Positions 1-8,510 of a stretch of DNA of 58,782 nt are shown in pieces; position 1 is the stretch's first letter; each line of letters begins with the position of its first letter. Below the pieces are notes generated by a model. It had not been told where the DNA came from, did no database searches, and saw nothing but the letters and a program-made list of their open reading frames with translations. The DNA lies in assembly GCF_000308655.1 (NCBI RefSeq), contig NZ_BAGC01000012.1:1-58782 (forward strand), given 5' to 3'. This DNA comes from Nocardia niigatensis NBRC 100131. GTDB lineage: Bacteria > Actinomycetota > Actinomycetes > Mycobacteriales > Mycobacteriaceae. The translations under genes and the position numbers were made by a program.

Positions 1-182
<182 letters not shown>

Positions 183-197
183 CGCAACATGATTCGC

Positions 198-233
198 CGA
201 GTGGCCGCTCACCTGCAGGTGAGCGGCCACTCG
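198..233. terminator. Perfect 36-nt palindrome after accA3
   Basis: The arms start CGAGTGGCCGCTCACC and are perfectly self-complementary over 18 bp, centred on TGCA between 215 and 216. The site begins 15 nt after the accA3 stop. As RNA it would be a 16-bp stem with a 4-nt loop. There is no long T tract, as is usual for actinomycete hairpin terminators. It also sits just ahead of the putative -10 (237-242) of the next gene, so it could double as a protein-binding dyad. Confidence 0.65.
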
Positions 234-248
234 CGCTAATGTCGTGGC

Positions 249-674
249 ATGGCTGAACCACCCGAGATTCGTATCGGAACCGCCGAGCGTGAGGACGCGA
301 TGAAGCGGTTGTCGGATCATTTCGCGGCGGGACGGCTCAGCGTGGCGGAGTTCGACGAGCGCAGCGGTGTCGTGGCCGCGGCGCTGACGCGCGGGGACAT
401 CGAGCGGGTGTTCACCGATCTGCCGGAGCCGGTCGCGGAGAAGAGCGTTCCGGCGCAACGGGAGTCGCGGTTCGGCGCGCACTGGCGCGACCGGGTGATG
501 CCCGTCGTCCCGATCGTCGCGCTGATCCTGTTCTTCGTCACCCACCAGTGGTGGATGTTCCTGTTGATTCCGCTGGCGGGCGCGGTGCTGTACGGCGGGC
601 GCAATCCGGGCCGGCGGCCGGACCGCCGGGATCGCCGGCGGCAGCGGCGGCTGGATCGGGGATCGGAGGACTGA
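249..674 (+). CDS. DUF1707 domain membrane protein
   Basis: A 141-aa protein. Residues 5-60 match the DUF1707 pattern common in actinomycetes (RIGTAERE.A...L..H...GRL...EFDER...A..A.T...L..+F.DLP). A hydrophobic stretch at about 83-117 can form one hairpin or two membrane passes, followed by a strongly basic tail rich in Arg and Asp. The function of the domain is not established to my knowledge. The start has no Shine-Dalgarno but has TAATGT at 237-242 six bases upstream, suggesting a leaderless mRNA. The stop overlaps the next ATG by one base, so the two are probably co-translated. Confidence 0.8.
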   Translation: MAEPPEIRIGTAEREDAMKRLSDHFAAGRLSVAEFDERSGVVAAALTRGDIERVFTDLPEPVAEKSVPAQRESRFGAHWRDRVMPVVPIVALILFFVTHQWWMFLLIPLAGAVLYGGRNPGRRPDRRDRRRQRRLDRGSED

Positions 675-1018
675 TGGAACCCATCGAAATCAATGCGGGC
701 AGTTGGTATCTGCGCGCCCTGCGCGCCGACGAGCGCATCGACGACCGGCCGGCCCTCGCCGACGGCGGCATCACCGAGGCCGGCTATGTGGCCCGGCGCA
801 GCGCCGAATGGGCCGAGGAGACCCACTTCTCGTGGGCGGTGTGCATCCCGACCACCGCGGAGATGGTCGCCGAGATCGGTGTCCGGCCCAATGCCGACGG
901 CACCGCGACCGTGACCGGCTGGGCGCGTACGGGATACGACGCCGCGCTGGCGGACGGTCTGGTGACCGTGCGCCGATTCACCGCGGGCGCCCTCGGCCTG
1001 GACCCGGTCGACGCCTGA
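674..1018 (+). CDS. Small protein resembling the N-terminal part of a GNAT acetyltransferase
   Basis: A 114-aa protein whose ATG overlaps the preceding stop (TGATG), so translation is probably coupled to the DUF1707 gene. The pattern AGSWYLRALRADERIDDRP followed by ...FSWAVC.P.T.E..AEIGV resembles the first strands of RimJ/RimL-type N-acetyltransferases. The acetyl-CoA binding loop (R/Q-x-x-G-x-G/A) is not visible and the length is only about two thirds of that family. It may be a divergent or truncated GNAT or an unrelated fold. The function is unknown. Confidence 0.6.
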   Translation: MEPIEINAGSWYLRALRADERIDDRPALADGGITEAGYVARRSAEWAEETHFSWAVCIPTTAEMVAEIGVRPNADGTATVTGWARTGYDAALADGLVTVRRFTAGALGLDPVDA

Positions 1019-1035
1019 ATCCGGCCCGCCGGATT
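1018..1035 (+). terminator. Short hairpin after the GNAT-like gene
   Basis: AATCCGGC and GCCGGATT form a perfect 8-bp stem with a 2-nt loop that begins at the last base of the stop codon. There is no U tract. It is a plausible weak terminator for the two-gene unit 249-1018. Confidence 0.35.
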
Positions 1036-1190
1036 GCCTCCCCTGTCCGGTCCGGACACGGATCTGGACCCTGAAAGTCCGCCTCTGCCAGCCGTAATGC
1101 CATCCGGACCCGAAAAAATCGGTCGTGCCGGGCCCCGGTCGTGGGTCACTCTGGAGTCGCATCCGAAACCGACGACCTGGGGAGGCGGTT

Positions 1191-1538
1191 ATGTGGAGCT
1201 GGAGTGCACACCAAGCAGATCGGGCAGCGGCGGCATCGTTCACCGCGTGGCGGTTCCGTGACCCGGAGCCGACAGTGACCGATCCGGATTTCAGTGAGAC
1301 GGGGGACGGGGACGGCGCGACCGAAGACGGGCGCACCGCTCCGCTCGACGGTGACTGCCGCACCGGAGGCGGCGACGACACGACGGGGGACGCCGCCGCC
1401 TCCGAGTATGCGGAGATGCCGGGCGCGGAGGAGTCCGACGCGACCGGCGATGCGCACGAGGACATCTCCGAACACGCGCTCACCAGCCTGTTCGAGGCTC
1501 TCGCCGGCCTGTTGCAGGCGGGTTCCGCGGCACGATAG
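1191..1538 (+). CDS. Small acidic hypothetical protein
   Basis: A 115-aa reading frame starting MWSWSAHQADRA. I chose this ATG because GGGGAGG lies about 5 nt upstream (around 1179-1185). Codon third positions are strongly G/C as in neighbouring genes, which supports coding. The middle (about residues 25-85) is rich in Asp, Glu, Gly and Thr and probably disordered. The last 20 residues (EHALTSLFEALAGLLQAG) could form an amphipathic helix. No known domain is recognised. A strong hairpin follows it. Confidence 0.5.
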   Translation: MWSWSAHQADRAAAASFTAWRFRDPEPTVTDPDFSETGDGDGATEDGRTAPLDGDCRTGGGDDTTGDAAASEYAEMPGAEESDATGDAHEDISEHALTSLFEALAGLLQAGSAAR

Positions 1539-1553
1539 TGCTCCGGGCGCATC

Positions 1554-1582
1554 AGGGGCGGGTCCGATCCGGACCCGCCCCT
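1554..1582 (+). terminator. Strong hairpin terminator
   Basis: A perfect 13-bp stem, AGGGGCGGGTCCG pairing with CGGACCCGCCCCT, has a 3-nt ATC loop. The downstream bases (TGTCGTTT) are moderately T-rich. It lies 15 nt after the small acidic gene and separates it from birA. Confidence 0.75.
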
Positions 1583-1626
1583 TGTCGTTTCCGTCCCCGG
1601 CCGGGCGGGGGAGTAGCGTGCCGGAT

Positions 1627-2427
1627 ATGGACAGGTCGCCGCTGAATGCTGACGTGCTGGGCCGGAGTGTTGCCGAGGTGCCCGAGCTGGGTTTCTTCTC
1701 GGCCGTCGAGGTGGTGGAGTCGACCGGGTCGACCAATGCGGATCTGGTTGCGCGGGCCGCGGATTCGAGTGCTGATCGGCTGGTGCTGATCGCGGAGTCG
1801 CAGGAGCACGGCCGCGGCCGCCACGACCGGCGGTGGGTGAGCCCCGAGCGGGCGCAGATCGCCATGTCGCTGCTGGTGCGGGTGCGCGGTATCGATCCGG
1901 CCGTGCTGGGCTGGCTGCCGCTGCTGACCGGCGTGGCCGTGGTGGACGCGGTGCGCGCGGTGGCCGGGGTGAAGGCCGTGCTCAAGTGGCCCAATGACGT
2001 GCTGGTGGACGGCCGCAAGCTGGCCGGGATCCTGGCCGAGATCGCGGCGGCGGGCACGGACCCGGCGGTGGTGGTCGGGGTGGGGCTGAACGTGTCGCTC
2101 ACCGAGGCCGAACTGCCTGTCCCGCACGGCACGTCGCTGCTGCTGGCCGGTGTGCCGGAAATCGATCGCACGGTGCTGGCGCAGGCGATGCTGCGCGAGT
2201 TCGCGCGGCGCTTCACCGCGTGGGAGGCGTCCGGCTGGGATATCGCCGAGCTGTCGGCCGCCTACCGGGAACGCTGCGCCACGCTCGGCGCACAGGTCCG
2301 CGCGGAGCTACCCGGCGGTGAGGTTCTCACCGGAATCGCCACGGGCATAGACGAATACGGCCGCCTGCTGATCGGTGATCGTGCTGTGTCCGCGGGCGAC
2401 GTCACCCACCTGCGCGCCGAATACTGA
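1627..2427 (+). CDS. birA: Biotin--[acetyl-CoA-carboxylase] ligase
   Basis: A 266-aa monofunctional BirA. It activates biotin with ATP and transfers it to the carrier lysine of acyl-CoA carboxylases such as the AccA3 encoded just upstream. The sequence shows the family blocks in order: VESTGSTNAD near residue 30, the biotinyl-AMP loop GRGRHDRRW near 60, LKWPNDVLVDGRKLAGIL near 120, VGVGLN near 150, and a C-terminal SH3-like domain. There is no N-terminal helix-turn-helix, so it is not a repressor. TAGCGT at 1614-1619, 7 nt before the ATG, and no Shine-Dalgarno suggest a leaderless transcript. Confidence 0.93.
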   Translation: MDRSPLNADVLGRSVAEVPELGFFSAVEVVESTGSTNADLVARAADSSADRLVLIAESQEHGRGRHDRRWVSPERAQIAMSLLVRVRGIDPAVLGWLPLLTGVAVVDAVRAVAGVKAVLKWPNDVLVDGRKLAGILAEIAAAGTDPAVVVGVGLNVSLTEAELPVPHGTSLLLAGVPEIDRTVLAQAMLREFARRFTAWEASGWDIAELSAAYRERCATLGAQVRAELPGGEVLTGIATGIDEYGRLLIGDRAVSAGDVTHLRAEY

Positions 2428-2439
2428 TCCGGCAGGCCG

Positions 2440-3888
2440 TTACTGGCTGTACTGCCCGTGCTGTCCGCGATGATTGTTGCCGCCGGGCCGAGTGCCGCCG
2501 CCGGGACCCGAACCCGGGCTCGGGATGCCCGGAATCGACAGACCCGGGATGGTGAAGTCGGGATCGGGTTGCCACGGGGCGCTCGGAATGCCGATTGCCG
2601 GTGGTCCGGCGGGGGCCAGCGTGTCATCCGGCGGCGGCGCCACGGGTTCGGCCGCGGGGGCCTCGGGAGTCGGTGATGTGTCGCTCGGCTGCTCGGTGGT
2701 CGTCGGGATCGTTTCTCGGACAATCACTTTCGTGGTCGGTACGGCCGAGGTTCGGGCGCGCTGCTCGGGGTGCGCGTCCGCGGCCCAGCTGGTGAACGTT
2801 GCCGCGCCGATCGCGAGCACGATGGCGGCGCCCGCGAAGCCCGCGGTGGCGAGCCGCCGCCGTCCGGTCCAGCGGCCCAGGCCCAGATCGGTGGTCTTGG
2901 ACAGCGCGACCGTCCGTGTCTCCGGCTCGGATGGGGTTGCCGCGGCGGGCACCGGGTGCGGGATGGCGGTGGTGCGGGCATCGGTGAGGGCTGGGTTGGG
3001 GATGGCCACGGTCGCCTGCGTCCCGGGCTCGGGCTGGACCGCGGGCGCGGCGAGAGCGGCCTGCGCGGCGGCGGCGAATTCGCCTGCGGTGGAATAGCGT
3101 TCGCCGGGTTTCTTGGCCAGGGCGCGCAGCACGACCGCGTCGAGTGCGGCCGGTACGGTCGCGTCGATGGTGGACGGCGGTTTGGGTGCGAGTTCGAGGT
3201 GGGCGCGCATGAGCTGTGCCGGATTGCGGACCCGGAAAGGCCTTTGGCCGGTGAGACATTCGTAGAGCACGCAGCCCAGCGAGTAGATGTCGGAGCGTGC
3301 CGTGACGGCGCCCTCGAAGCGTTCCGGCGCCATGTAGGCGGGGGTGCCGATCAGCATGCCGGTCTGGGTGATCGGGCTCTGGCCGTCCTGCAGGGCGGTG
3401 CCGAAGTCGATGAGGTAGGCGACGTCGTCGGGGGCGACGATGATGTTCTGGGGTTTGACGTCGCGGTGGATGAGCCCGGCGGCGTGGGCGTCGTCAAGGG
3501 CGGAGGCGACCTGCGAGATGAGCTCGACGGCCGCGTCCGCGGCCATCGGACCCTCCCATTCGAGCAGGGCCTCGATGTCGAGGCCGTCCACGAATTCGGA
3601 ATCGATGTACAGCCGGCCCTCGAGTTCGCCGTAGCTGTGCACCGGGACCACGTGGGGTCCGTGCAAGAGGGAGGCGGCTCGGGCCTCCCGTTCGAAGCGC
3701 TGCCGGTATTCGGGATCGGCGGTCAGTACGGGCGCCAGCATTTTGAGCGCCACGGTGCGATCCGCCACGGTGTCGTGCGCACGCCACACTTCCGCCGACC
3801 CGCCGCTGCCGAGCAGTTCGTCGAGGCGGTATCGGCCCAGGTAGCCATCCCCCAACGGATTTCCTCTCGTCACACTGGGGGACACCAT
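2440..3888 (-). CDS. Membrane-anchored eukaryotic-type Ser/Thr protein kinase
   Basis: A 482-aa PknB-like kinase. It shows the glycine loop GSGGSAEV (about 27-34), the VALK lysine (about 49), the catalytic HRDVKPQN (141-148), the DFG motif (161-163) and APE (about 187-189). One transmembrane helix lies near residues 347-367. The roughly 115-residue exterior is rich in Pro, Thr and Gly and has no visible PASTA repeat, so the ligand is unknown. The annotated start is the ATG at 3888. An internal TTG at codon 12 has AGAGGA six bases upstream and may be the real start. The gene lies tail-to-tail with birA, 12 nt apart. Confidence 0.9.
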   Translation of the reverse strand: MVSPSVTRGNPLGDGYLGRYRLDELLGSGGSAEVWRAHDTVADRTVALKMLAPVLTADPEYRQRFEREARAASLLHGPHVVPVHSYGELEGRLYIDSEFVDGLDIEALLEWEGPMAADAAVELISQVASALDDAHAAGLIHRDVKPQNIIVAPDDVAYLIDFGTALQDGQSPITQTGMLIGTPAYMAPERFEGAVTARSDIYSLGCVLYECLTGQRPFRVRNPAQLMRAHLELAPKPPSTIDATVPAALDAVVLRALAKKPGERYSTAGEFAAAAQAALAAPAVQPEPGTQATVAIPNPALTDARTTAIPHPVPAAATPSEPETRTVALSKTTDLGLGRWTGRRRLATAGFAGAAIVLAIGAATFTSWAADAHPEQRARTSAVPTTKVIVRETIPTTTEQPSDTSPTPEAPAAEPVAPPPDDTLAPAGPPAIGIPSAPWQPDPDFTIPGLSIPGIPSPGSGPGGGTRPGGNNHRGQHGQYSQ

Positions 3889-3932
3889 AGCGAACCGGAC
3901 TTTATTTCAATCGCGCACGACGCGCGTCCGCG

Positions 3933-4886
3933 TCAGACCGACTGCAATTCGCCGCGGGCGGCTTCCCGGGCGAGCATGCGGTCGCGTTGCTCTTCGAACT
4001 TGACGACATCCTTGCCGAGCTTGTCCAGATAAGCGGCCAGGGTCTCGCGCGCCTGCTCGCCGCGCGGCCCGAAGTCGTTGCGCTCGAAGATATTCCAATT
4101 CTTCAGCACCGGGCCGACGACTTCCTCGAGGTGCTGGCGCAGGTCGTAGATGCCGTGTTTGGCCATCATGACGCCGTTGCGGCGGAAGTTCGGCATGCCG
4201 TGGCCGGGCATGACGAAATTGGTGAGCACCCTGGTGATGCTCTCGACCGCCTGATCGGGGACCAGGTCCAGGCCCGCGCCGCACAGGCTGCGGTAGAAGA
4301 TCATGTGCAGGTTCTCGTCGGCGGCGATGCGCTGCAGCATGCGGTCGGCGATCGGGTCGTCGCAGACCCGGCCGGTATTGCGGTGCGAGACACGGGTGGC
4401 CAGCTCCTGGAACGTCACGTACGCGACGTTCTCCAGAAAGCCGCCCCAGTTCTCCGGCGACTGCACGCCATTGGTCATGTGGATCATGCGGGCCTGTTCC
4501 AGCGCCACCGGATCCACGCCGCGGGTGACCACCAGGTAGTCCCGCATGACGATGCCGTGCCGGTTCTCCTCGGCGGTCCAGCGGCCCACCCAGGCGCCCC
4601 AGGCGCCGTCCTGGGAGAAGTTCTCGGCGATCTCGCGGTGGTAGGAGGGCAGGTTGTCCTCGGTGAGCAGATTGGTGATCATCGCGATCTTGGCGACCTC
4701 GGACAGCCGCGACTGCGAGGGATGCCAGTCCTCGCCGCCCATGGCGGCGAAATTGCGGCCCTGGTCCCACGGCACGTAATCGTGGGGGTGCCATTCCTTG
4801 GCCATCGACAGATGCCGATTCAGATTCGCCTCGGCGACGGGTTCGAGCTCGGAAAGTATCTGGAACTGCGTCAACTCGCGGGTCAC
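3933..4886 (-). CDS. desA1: Acyl-ACP desaturase, DesA type
   Basis: A 317-aa soluble diiron desaturase of the plant stearoyl-ACP type, closest by eye to mycobacterial DesA1/DesA2. It introduces a double bond into ACP-bound acyl chains, probably mycolic-acid precursors. Candidate iron ligands are Glu76, Glu107-x-x-His110 (EENRHG), Glu161 and Glu191-x-x-His194 (DENLHMIFYR). The frame is open upstream to 5081, but I chose the GTG at 4886 because AGGAGG (4897-4892) lies 5 nt before it and the family begins at this point (LTQFQILSELEPV). The exact paralogue (DesA1 or DesA2) is uncertain. Confidence 0.88.
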   Translation of the reverse strand: MTRELTQFQILSELEPVAEANLNRHLSMAKEWHPHDYVPWDQGRNFAAMGGEDWHPSQSRLSEVAKIAMITNLLTEDNLPSYHREIAENFSQDGAWGAWVGRWTAEENRHGIVMRDYLVVTRGVDPVALEQARMIHMTNGVQSPENWGGFLENVAYVTFQELATRVSHRNTGRVCDDPIADRMLQRIAADENLHMIFYRSLCGAGLDLVPDQAVESITRVLTNFVMPGHGMPNFRRNGVMMAKHGIYDLRQHLEEVVGPVLKNWNIFERNDFGPRGEQARETLAAYLDKLGKDVVKFEEQRDRMLAREAARGELQSV

Positions 4887-5079
4887 ACACGCCTCCTGTG
4901 TCTTGCACACCGGGTAGAGCCTGAACAGGTCTTGCTCGGAAACCACGAAGGTCTTGCGCGGTACAACTAGGAAGTAAGGCAACTCGTGCCTGCCGATGGT
5001 ATCGGTAACCGCACGATTGTGCCCCGGCCCGCAGGCTGCTGTGCGGCATTCCGACATCTGGCCGCGATAGGGTTTCGGC

Positions 5080-5604
5080 ATGGGTTATCCGGAGGAGGCG
5101 TTGGCGGCCGAAGAGGTGCTGCTGCTGCACCGCCATCCGCATTGGAAGATGTTGTTCTGGCCCGCTGTGACTTTCATCCTGATCACCGCGTTGGCCGGAT
5201 TCGCCGCGGGTGTGACCGCGCGTAATACCCACGACACCCTCCAGACCGTTCTACTGCTCGGCATTCTGGCGCTGTGGCTGGGGATCGTGCTGTGGCGCAG
5301 CGTCGCACCGCTGATCCGGTGGAAGTCGACGCATTTCATCGTGACCGATCGGCGGGTGCTGATCCGGCAGGGCGTGCTCACCCATACGGGGATCGACATT
5401 CCGATGAACCGGATCTCGAATGTGCAGTTCCGCCATGGGTTGTTCGACCGCATGCTGGGTACCGGCACGCTGATCATCGGCTCGTCGTCGGAGGATCCGC
5501 TGGAGTACGACGACATTCCGCATGTGCAGCAGGTGCACGCGCTGCTCTATCACCAGGTCTTCGATGTGGTGCAGAAGAATCCGAACGGCGGCGGCTTCTA
5601 CTGA
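5080..5604 (+). CDS. PH-domain membrane protein (bPH_2, Rv3278c-like)
   Basis: A 174-aa protein with two transmembrane helices (about 24-44 and 55-75) followed by a bacterial PH-like domain (about 80-160) with the typical ...THFIVTDRRVLIRQG... and ...DIPMNRISNVQ... strands. The function of these proteins is not established. Its place between birA and the gtrA/purK/purE group matches Rv3278c of M. tuberculosis. TAGGGT at 5068-5073, 6 nt before the ATG, indicates a probable leaderless start. Confidence 0.85.
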   Translation: MGYPEEALAAEEVLLLHRHPHWKMLFWPAVTFILITALAGFAAGVTARNTHDTLQTVLLLGILALWLGIVLWRSVAPLIRWKSTHFIVTDRRVLIRQGVLTHTGIDIPMNRISNVQFRHGLFDRMLGTGTLIIGSSSEDPLEYDDIPHVQQVHALLYHQVFDVVQKNPNGGGFY

Positions 5605-5634
5605 TCCGCCGGGGCGTACCCGTAGTCTGGTGCC

Positions 5635-6312
5635 GTGACCGCAGTACTGCTGGCCGAGGATGACGAGGCCATCGCCGCCCCGCTGTCGCGGGCGCTGGGC
5701 CGGGAAGGCTATTCGGTGACCGTGGAGAGCTATGGTCCCGCCGTGCTCGAACGGGCCCTCGAGGGCGGCCACGACCTGCTCATCCTGGATCTCGGCCTAC
5801 CCGGCATGGACGGTCTCGAGGTGTGCCGTCAGGTGCGGGCGCGCGGCGCCGAGCTGGCCGTGCTGATGCTCACCGCGCGCACCGACGAGGTGGACTTCGT
5901 GGTCGGCCTGGACGCCGGCGCGGACGACTATGTGGGTAAGCCCTTCCGGCTGGCCGAGTTGCTGGCCCGGGTGCGGGCGCTGTTGCGCCGCAGTGGAATC
6001 GGCGACGAGGCCGTGGAGGTGGGTGGCATCCGGCTGGAGCCGGCCGCGCGCCGGGTGCTGGTGAACGGCGTCGAGGTGAATCTCGCGAACAAGGAGTACG
6101 AGCTGCTGAAGGTGCTCATCGACCGGGCCGGGCAGGTGGTCTCGCGCGAGATGATCCTGCGCGAAGTGTGGGGTGACGCCGATCTGCGCGGCTCCAAGAC
6201 TCTGGATATGCACATGTCGTGGTTGCGCCGCAAGATCGGCGACGAGGGCCCGGTGGCGGAGCGGCGCATCGTGACGGTGCGCGGCGTAGGCTTCCGGTTC
6301 AACACCGACTAG
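5635..6312 (+). CDS. OmpR-family response regulator
   Basis: A 225-aa two-component response regulator. The receiver domain has the acidic pocket E8/D9/D10, the phospho-acceptor Asp52 (LILDLGLPGMDG) and Lys102 (GKPF). A winged-helix DNA-binding domain covers about residues 130-223 and ends ...TVRGVGFRF. It starts at GTG with TAGTCT at 5623-5628 six bases upstream, so it is probably leaderless. The partner kinase follows 83 nt downstream. The stimulus and regulon are unknown. Confidence 0.92.
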   Translation: MTAVLLAEDDEAIAAPLSRALGREGYSVTVESYGPAVLERALEGGHDLLILDLGLPGMDGLEVCRQVRARGAELAVLMLTARTDEVDFVVGLDAGADDYVGKPFRLAELLARVRALLRRSGIGDEAVEVGGIRLEPAARRVLVNGVEVNLANKEYELLKVLIDRAGQVVSREMILREVWGDADLRGSKTLDMHMSWLRRKIGDEGPVAERRIVTVRGVGFRFNTD

Positions 6313-6395
6313 CCGCTCAGTTCGAAATCGTTTGTGTTGTGCTGTTCCGCGCGCGTCCGAACCCCGAAAGCCCGGCGAAGCGAGGCATCTCGACG

Positions 6396-7706
6396 ATGAG
6401 ACGCAGAATTCTGCTGTCGATGGTGGCCGCTCTGACCCTCACCACCCTGGTTCTCGGTGTGCCGCTGGCGTTCACGGCCTGGAAGTGGGTCGAGGACATC
6501 AACCGCAACGAACTGCGCAACCGCCTCAACGGCATCTCCGAGGAGGTGACGCGGCAGGAACGCGACGGTGTGGTGTACGGCGATCTGGACGTCAAGGCGG
6601 TGCGGCTGCTGATCCCGGCCAACGGCAAGCTGACCATCATCTATCCCACGCCGACCGAACCCAACAAACGGGTCGACATCGGCGCTGACACGGTGCGCGA
6701 TCCGCTCTCGGAGTCCTGGTCCATGGGCACCGACGGCTCGCTACGGCTGGAAGTGCCCTCGGCCCCAATGCATTCCATGCAGCGGCAGGCGCTGGGCGCG
6801 GTGCTCGGCCTGGTGCTCATCTCGCTGGGCGCGGGGATCGCGGTGGCGGTGGTGACCGCGCGCCGGGTGGCCGACCCGCTGCGGGATGTGGCGGCCCGCG
6901 CGGCGCGGCTGGCCATGGGCGACTTCCGCGCCGATCCGCGCCGCCACGGCATCACCGAGCTGGACCGCGTCTCCGACGTCTTGGACTCGGCGACAGTGGA
7001 AATCGCCGGCCGGCTGCAGCGCGAGCACGCCCTGGTGGCCGATGTGTCGCATCAGCTGCGCAGCCGGCTCACCGCCGTGCGCCTGCGCCTGGACGAACTG
7101 TCCGCGCACGCCGACCCGGCGGTGGTGCACGAGGCGGAAGAGGCCATGGCACAGGTGGATCGGCTCACCGACGCCATCGACGAACTGGTGCGCGCCTCCC
7201 GTGACGAGGGCGCGGCCGAACGCGATCCGCTGCCCGTGGTGGCCGAATTGCGCAGTGTCGTCGCGGAATGGCGGCATCCGTTCGCCGAGGCCGGGCGCAA
7301 GCTGGTGCTGCTCGGCGACCCGACTCTCAAAGCGCCCGTGACGGGTTCGCGGTTGCGCGAGGCCGTCGCGGTGCTGGTCGACAATGCCCTCATGCACGGC
7401 GGCGGCACCTGCACGGTGTCGGTGCGCACGGTGGCGGGCCGCATGGACGACCGCGAGCCGCTGGTGGTCGTCGAGGTCGCCGACGAGGGCGACGGCGTGC
7501 GAGACGAGCTGGCGCCGCACATCTTCGACCGCGGCTTCTCCGCGGCGGGCTCCACCGGCGTCGGGCTGGCGCTGGCCCGCGCGCTGATCGAAGCCGACGG
7601 CGGGCGACTGGAACTGCAGCGCCGCCGGCCCGCCCTGTTCGCCGTGTTCCTCGGCTCCTCGGGGGTGGCGTCGCGGCCGATCGCGGTCGGCACCGAGCCG
7701 CGCTGA
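6396..7706 (+). CDS. Sensor histidine kinase
   Basis: A 436-aa membrane histidine kinase paired with the preceding regulator. TM1 lies at about residues 5-28, an extracytoplasmic sensor of about 100 residues follows, then TM2 at about 132-154 and HAMP at about 155-207. The H-box is DVSHQLRSRLTAVRLRLDEL with His219. The N-box has Asn330 (LVDNALMHGG), then the G-boxes DEGDG and STGVGLALARAL. The start ATG at 6396 directly precedes the hydrophobic signal anchor. The frame is open further upstream but that part looks non-coding. Confidence 0.92.
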   Translation: MRRRILLSMVAALTLTTLVLGVPLAFTAWKWVEDINRNELRNRLNGISEEVTRQERDGVVYGDLDVKAVRLLIPANGKLTIIYPTPTEPNKRVDIGADTVRDPLSESWSMGTDGSLRLEVPSAPMHSMQRQALGAVLGLVLISLGAGIAVAVVTARRVADPLRDVAARAARLAMGDFRADPRRHGITELDRVSDVLDSATVEIAGRLQREHALVADVSHQLRSRLTAVRLRLDELSAHADPAVVHEAEEAMAQVDRLTDAIDELVRASRDEGAAERDPLPVVAELRSVVAEWRHPFAEAGRKLVLLGDPTLKAPVTGSRLREAVAVLVDNALMHGGGTCTVSVRTVAGRMDDREPLVVVEVADEGDGVRDELAPHIFDRGFSAAGSTGVGLALARALIEADGGRLELQRRRPALFAVFLGSSGVASRPIAVGTEPR

Positions 7707-7845
7707 CCCGCTATCCGTTATCGGGCGAGTACGACGCCGGGCAGTGGCCTGGGTCTGGCCCCGGTGGCTCGGCAATCCCGCTTACACGGCGGAACCGCGA
7801 CAATCGAGGAAAATCCGGCGGGCGGCGTCCGCCTCACCGTCACTC

Positions 7846-8394
7846 TCAGCTGTGGCCCAGCTGCTCCTCGTTCTCGCTGACGAGATCCTCGAATTCGTTC
7901 TGCAGTTCCTGCATTTCGTCCGGAAAGACCCACTTCTTCATGGCGTAGAACCGGAATGCCATTTGCAGTAGGTTGCCGATGATGAAGGCGCTGAAGAAGT
8001 CGGCGATGTTCTCGACGGTGAAACTCACATTGGGCTGCCGGAGGTCGAACACGTAGCTCGACACCCACAGCGGCAGCGCGGCGAGTCCGACGCCGATCCC
8101 GCTGACCAGGAAGAACAACAGCGCTTCGTGGTGCTTCTCGCGTCCACCGCGCTTGTCGAAGGTCCATTCCCGGTTGAGGATGTAGGACACGATGACCGCG
8201 ATGGTGCCCGACATGATGCGGGCCACGGTCGGCTTGGTGTCCATGATCGTCCATTTCAGGACGTAGAAAATGCCCAGGTCGATGACGAACGTGGTCGCAC
8301 CGACTATCGCGAACTTGATCAGTTCGTAATGGCGATCCGCGAGGGCCCGCAGGGGTGTGGGCAGGCGGTTGACCACTTTGTCGACAAATGACAC
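7846..8394 (-). CDS. GtrA-family membrane protein (Rv3277-like)
   Basis: A 182-aa protein with four predicted membrane helices and the GtrA opening FAIVGATTFVIDLGIFYVL. The family is thought to help move polyprenyl-linked sugars across the membrane for cell-envelope glycan decoration. The tail from about residue 160 is acidic and cytosolic. The gene starts with GTG at 8394; TAGACT (minus strand, 8406-8401) lies 6 nt upstream, so it is probably leaderless. It is divergent from purK, as in M. tuberculosis. Confidence 0.88.
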   Translation of the reverse strand: MSFVDKVVNRLPTPLRALADRHYELIKFAIVGATTFVIDLGIFYVLKWTIMDTKPTVARIMSGTIAVIVSYILNREWTFDKRGGREKHHEALLFFLVSGIGVGLAALPLWVSSYVFDLRQPNVSFTVENIADFFSAFIIGNLLQMAFRFYAMKKWVFPDEMQELQNEFEDLVSENEEQLGHS

Positions 8395-8463
8395 GGGCCG
8401 AGTCTACGTCGCTCGTCCACGCTGTGTCCGGCCGGTACAAATTGGGGCATATACCTGTCGGGT

Positions 8464-8475
8464 GACCCGCGGGTC
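8464..8475. promoter_or_regulatory. GC-rich palindrome between gtrA-like gene and purK
   Basis: GACCCGCGGGTC is a perfect 12-nt dyad in the 116-nt divergent intergenic region. It could be an operator or a chance event in GC-rich DNA. No regulator is known for it here. Confidence 0.25.
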
Positions 8476-8510
8476 GGGCACCGGTGGATGCCATGACAAC
8501 ATAGTGCAGC

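Noticed and set aside
2440..3888. PASTA-repeat PknB orthologue
   Set aside because: The exterior part is short and Pro/Thr/Gly-rich, with no PASTA pattern, so I did not name it pknB.
2770..4032. A 420-codon plus-strand frame opposite the Ser/Thr kinase
   Set aside because: It mirrors the kinase gene, has no recognised motif and no ribosome site.
4887..5081. N-terminal extension of the desaturase to 5081
   Set aside because: A strong AGGAGG precedes GTG 4886, and the extra 65 residues do not resemble the family.
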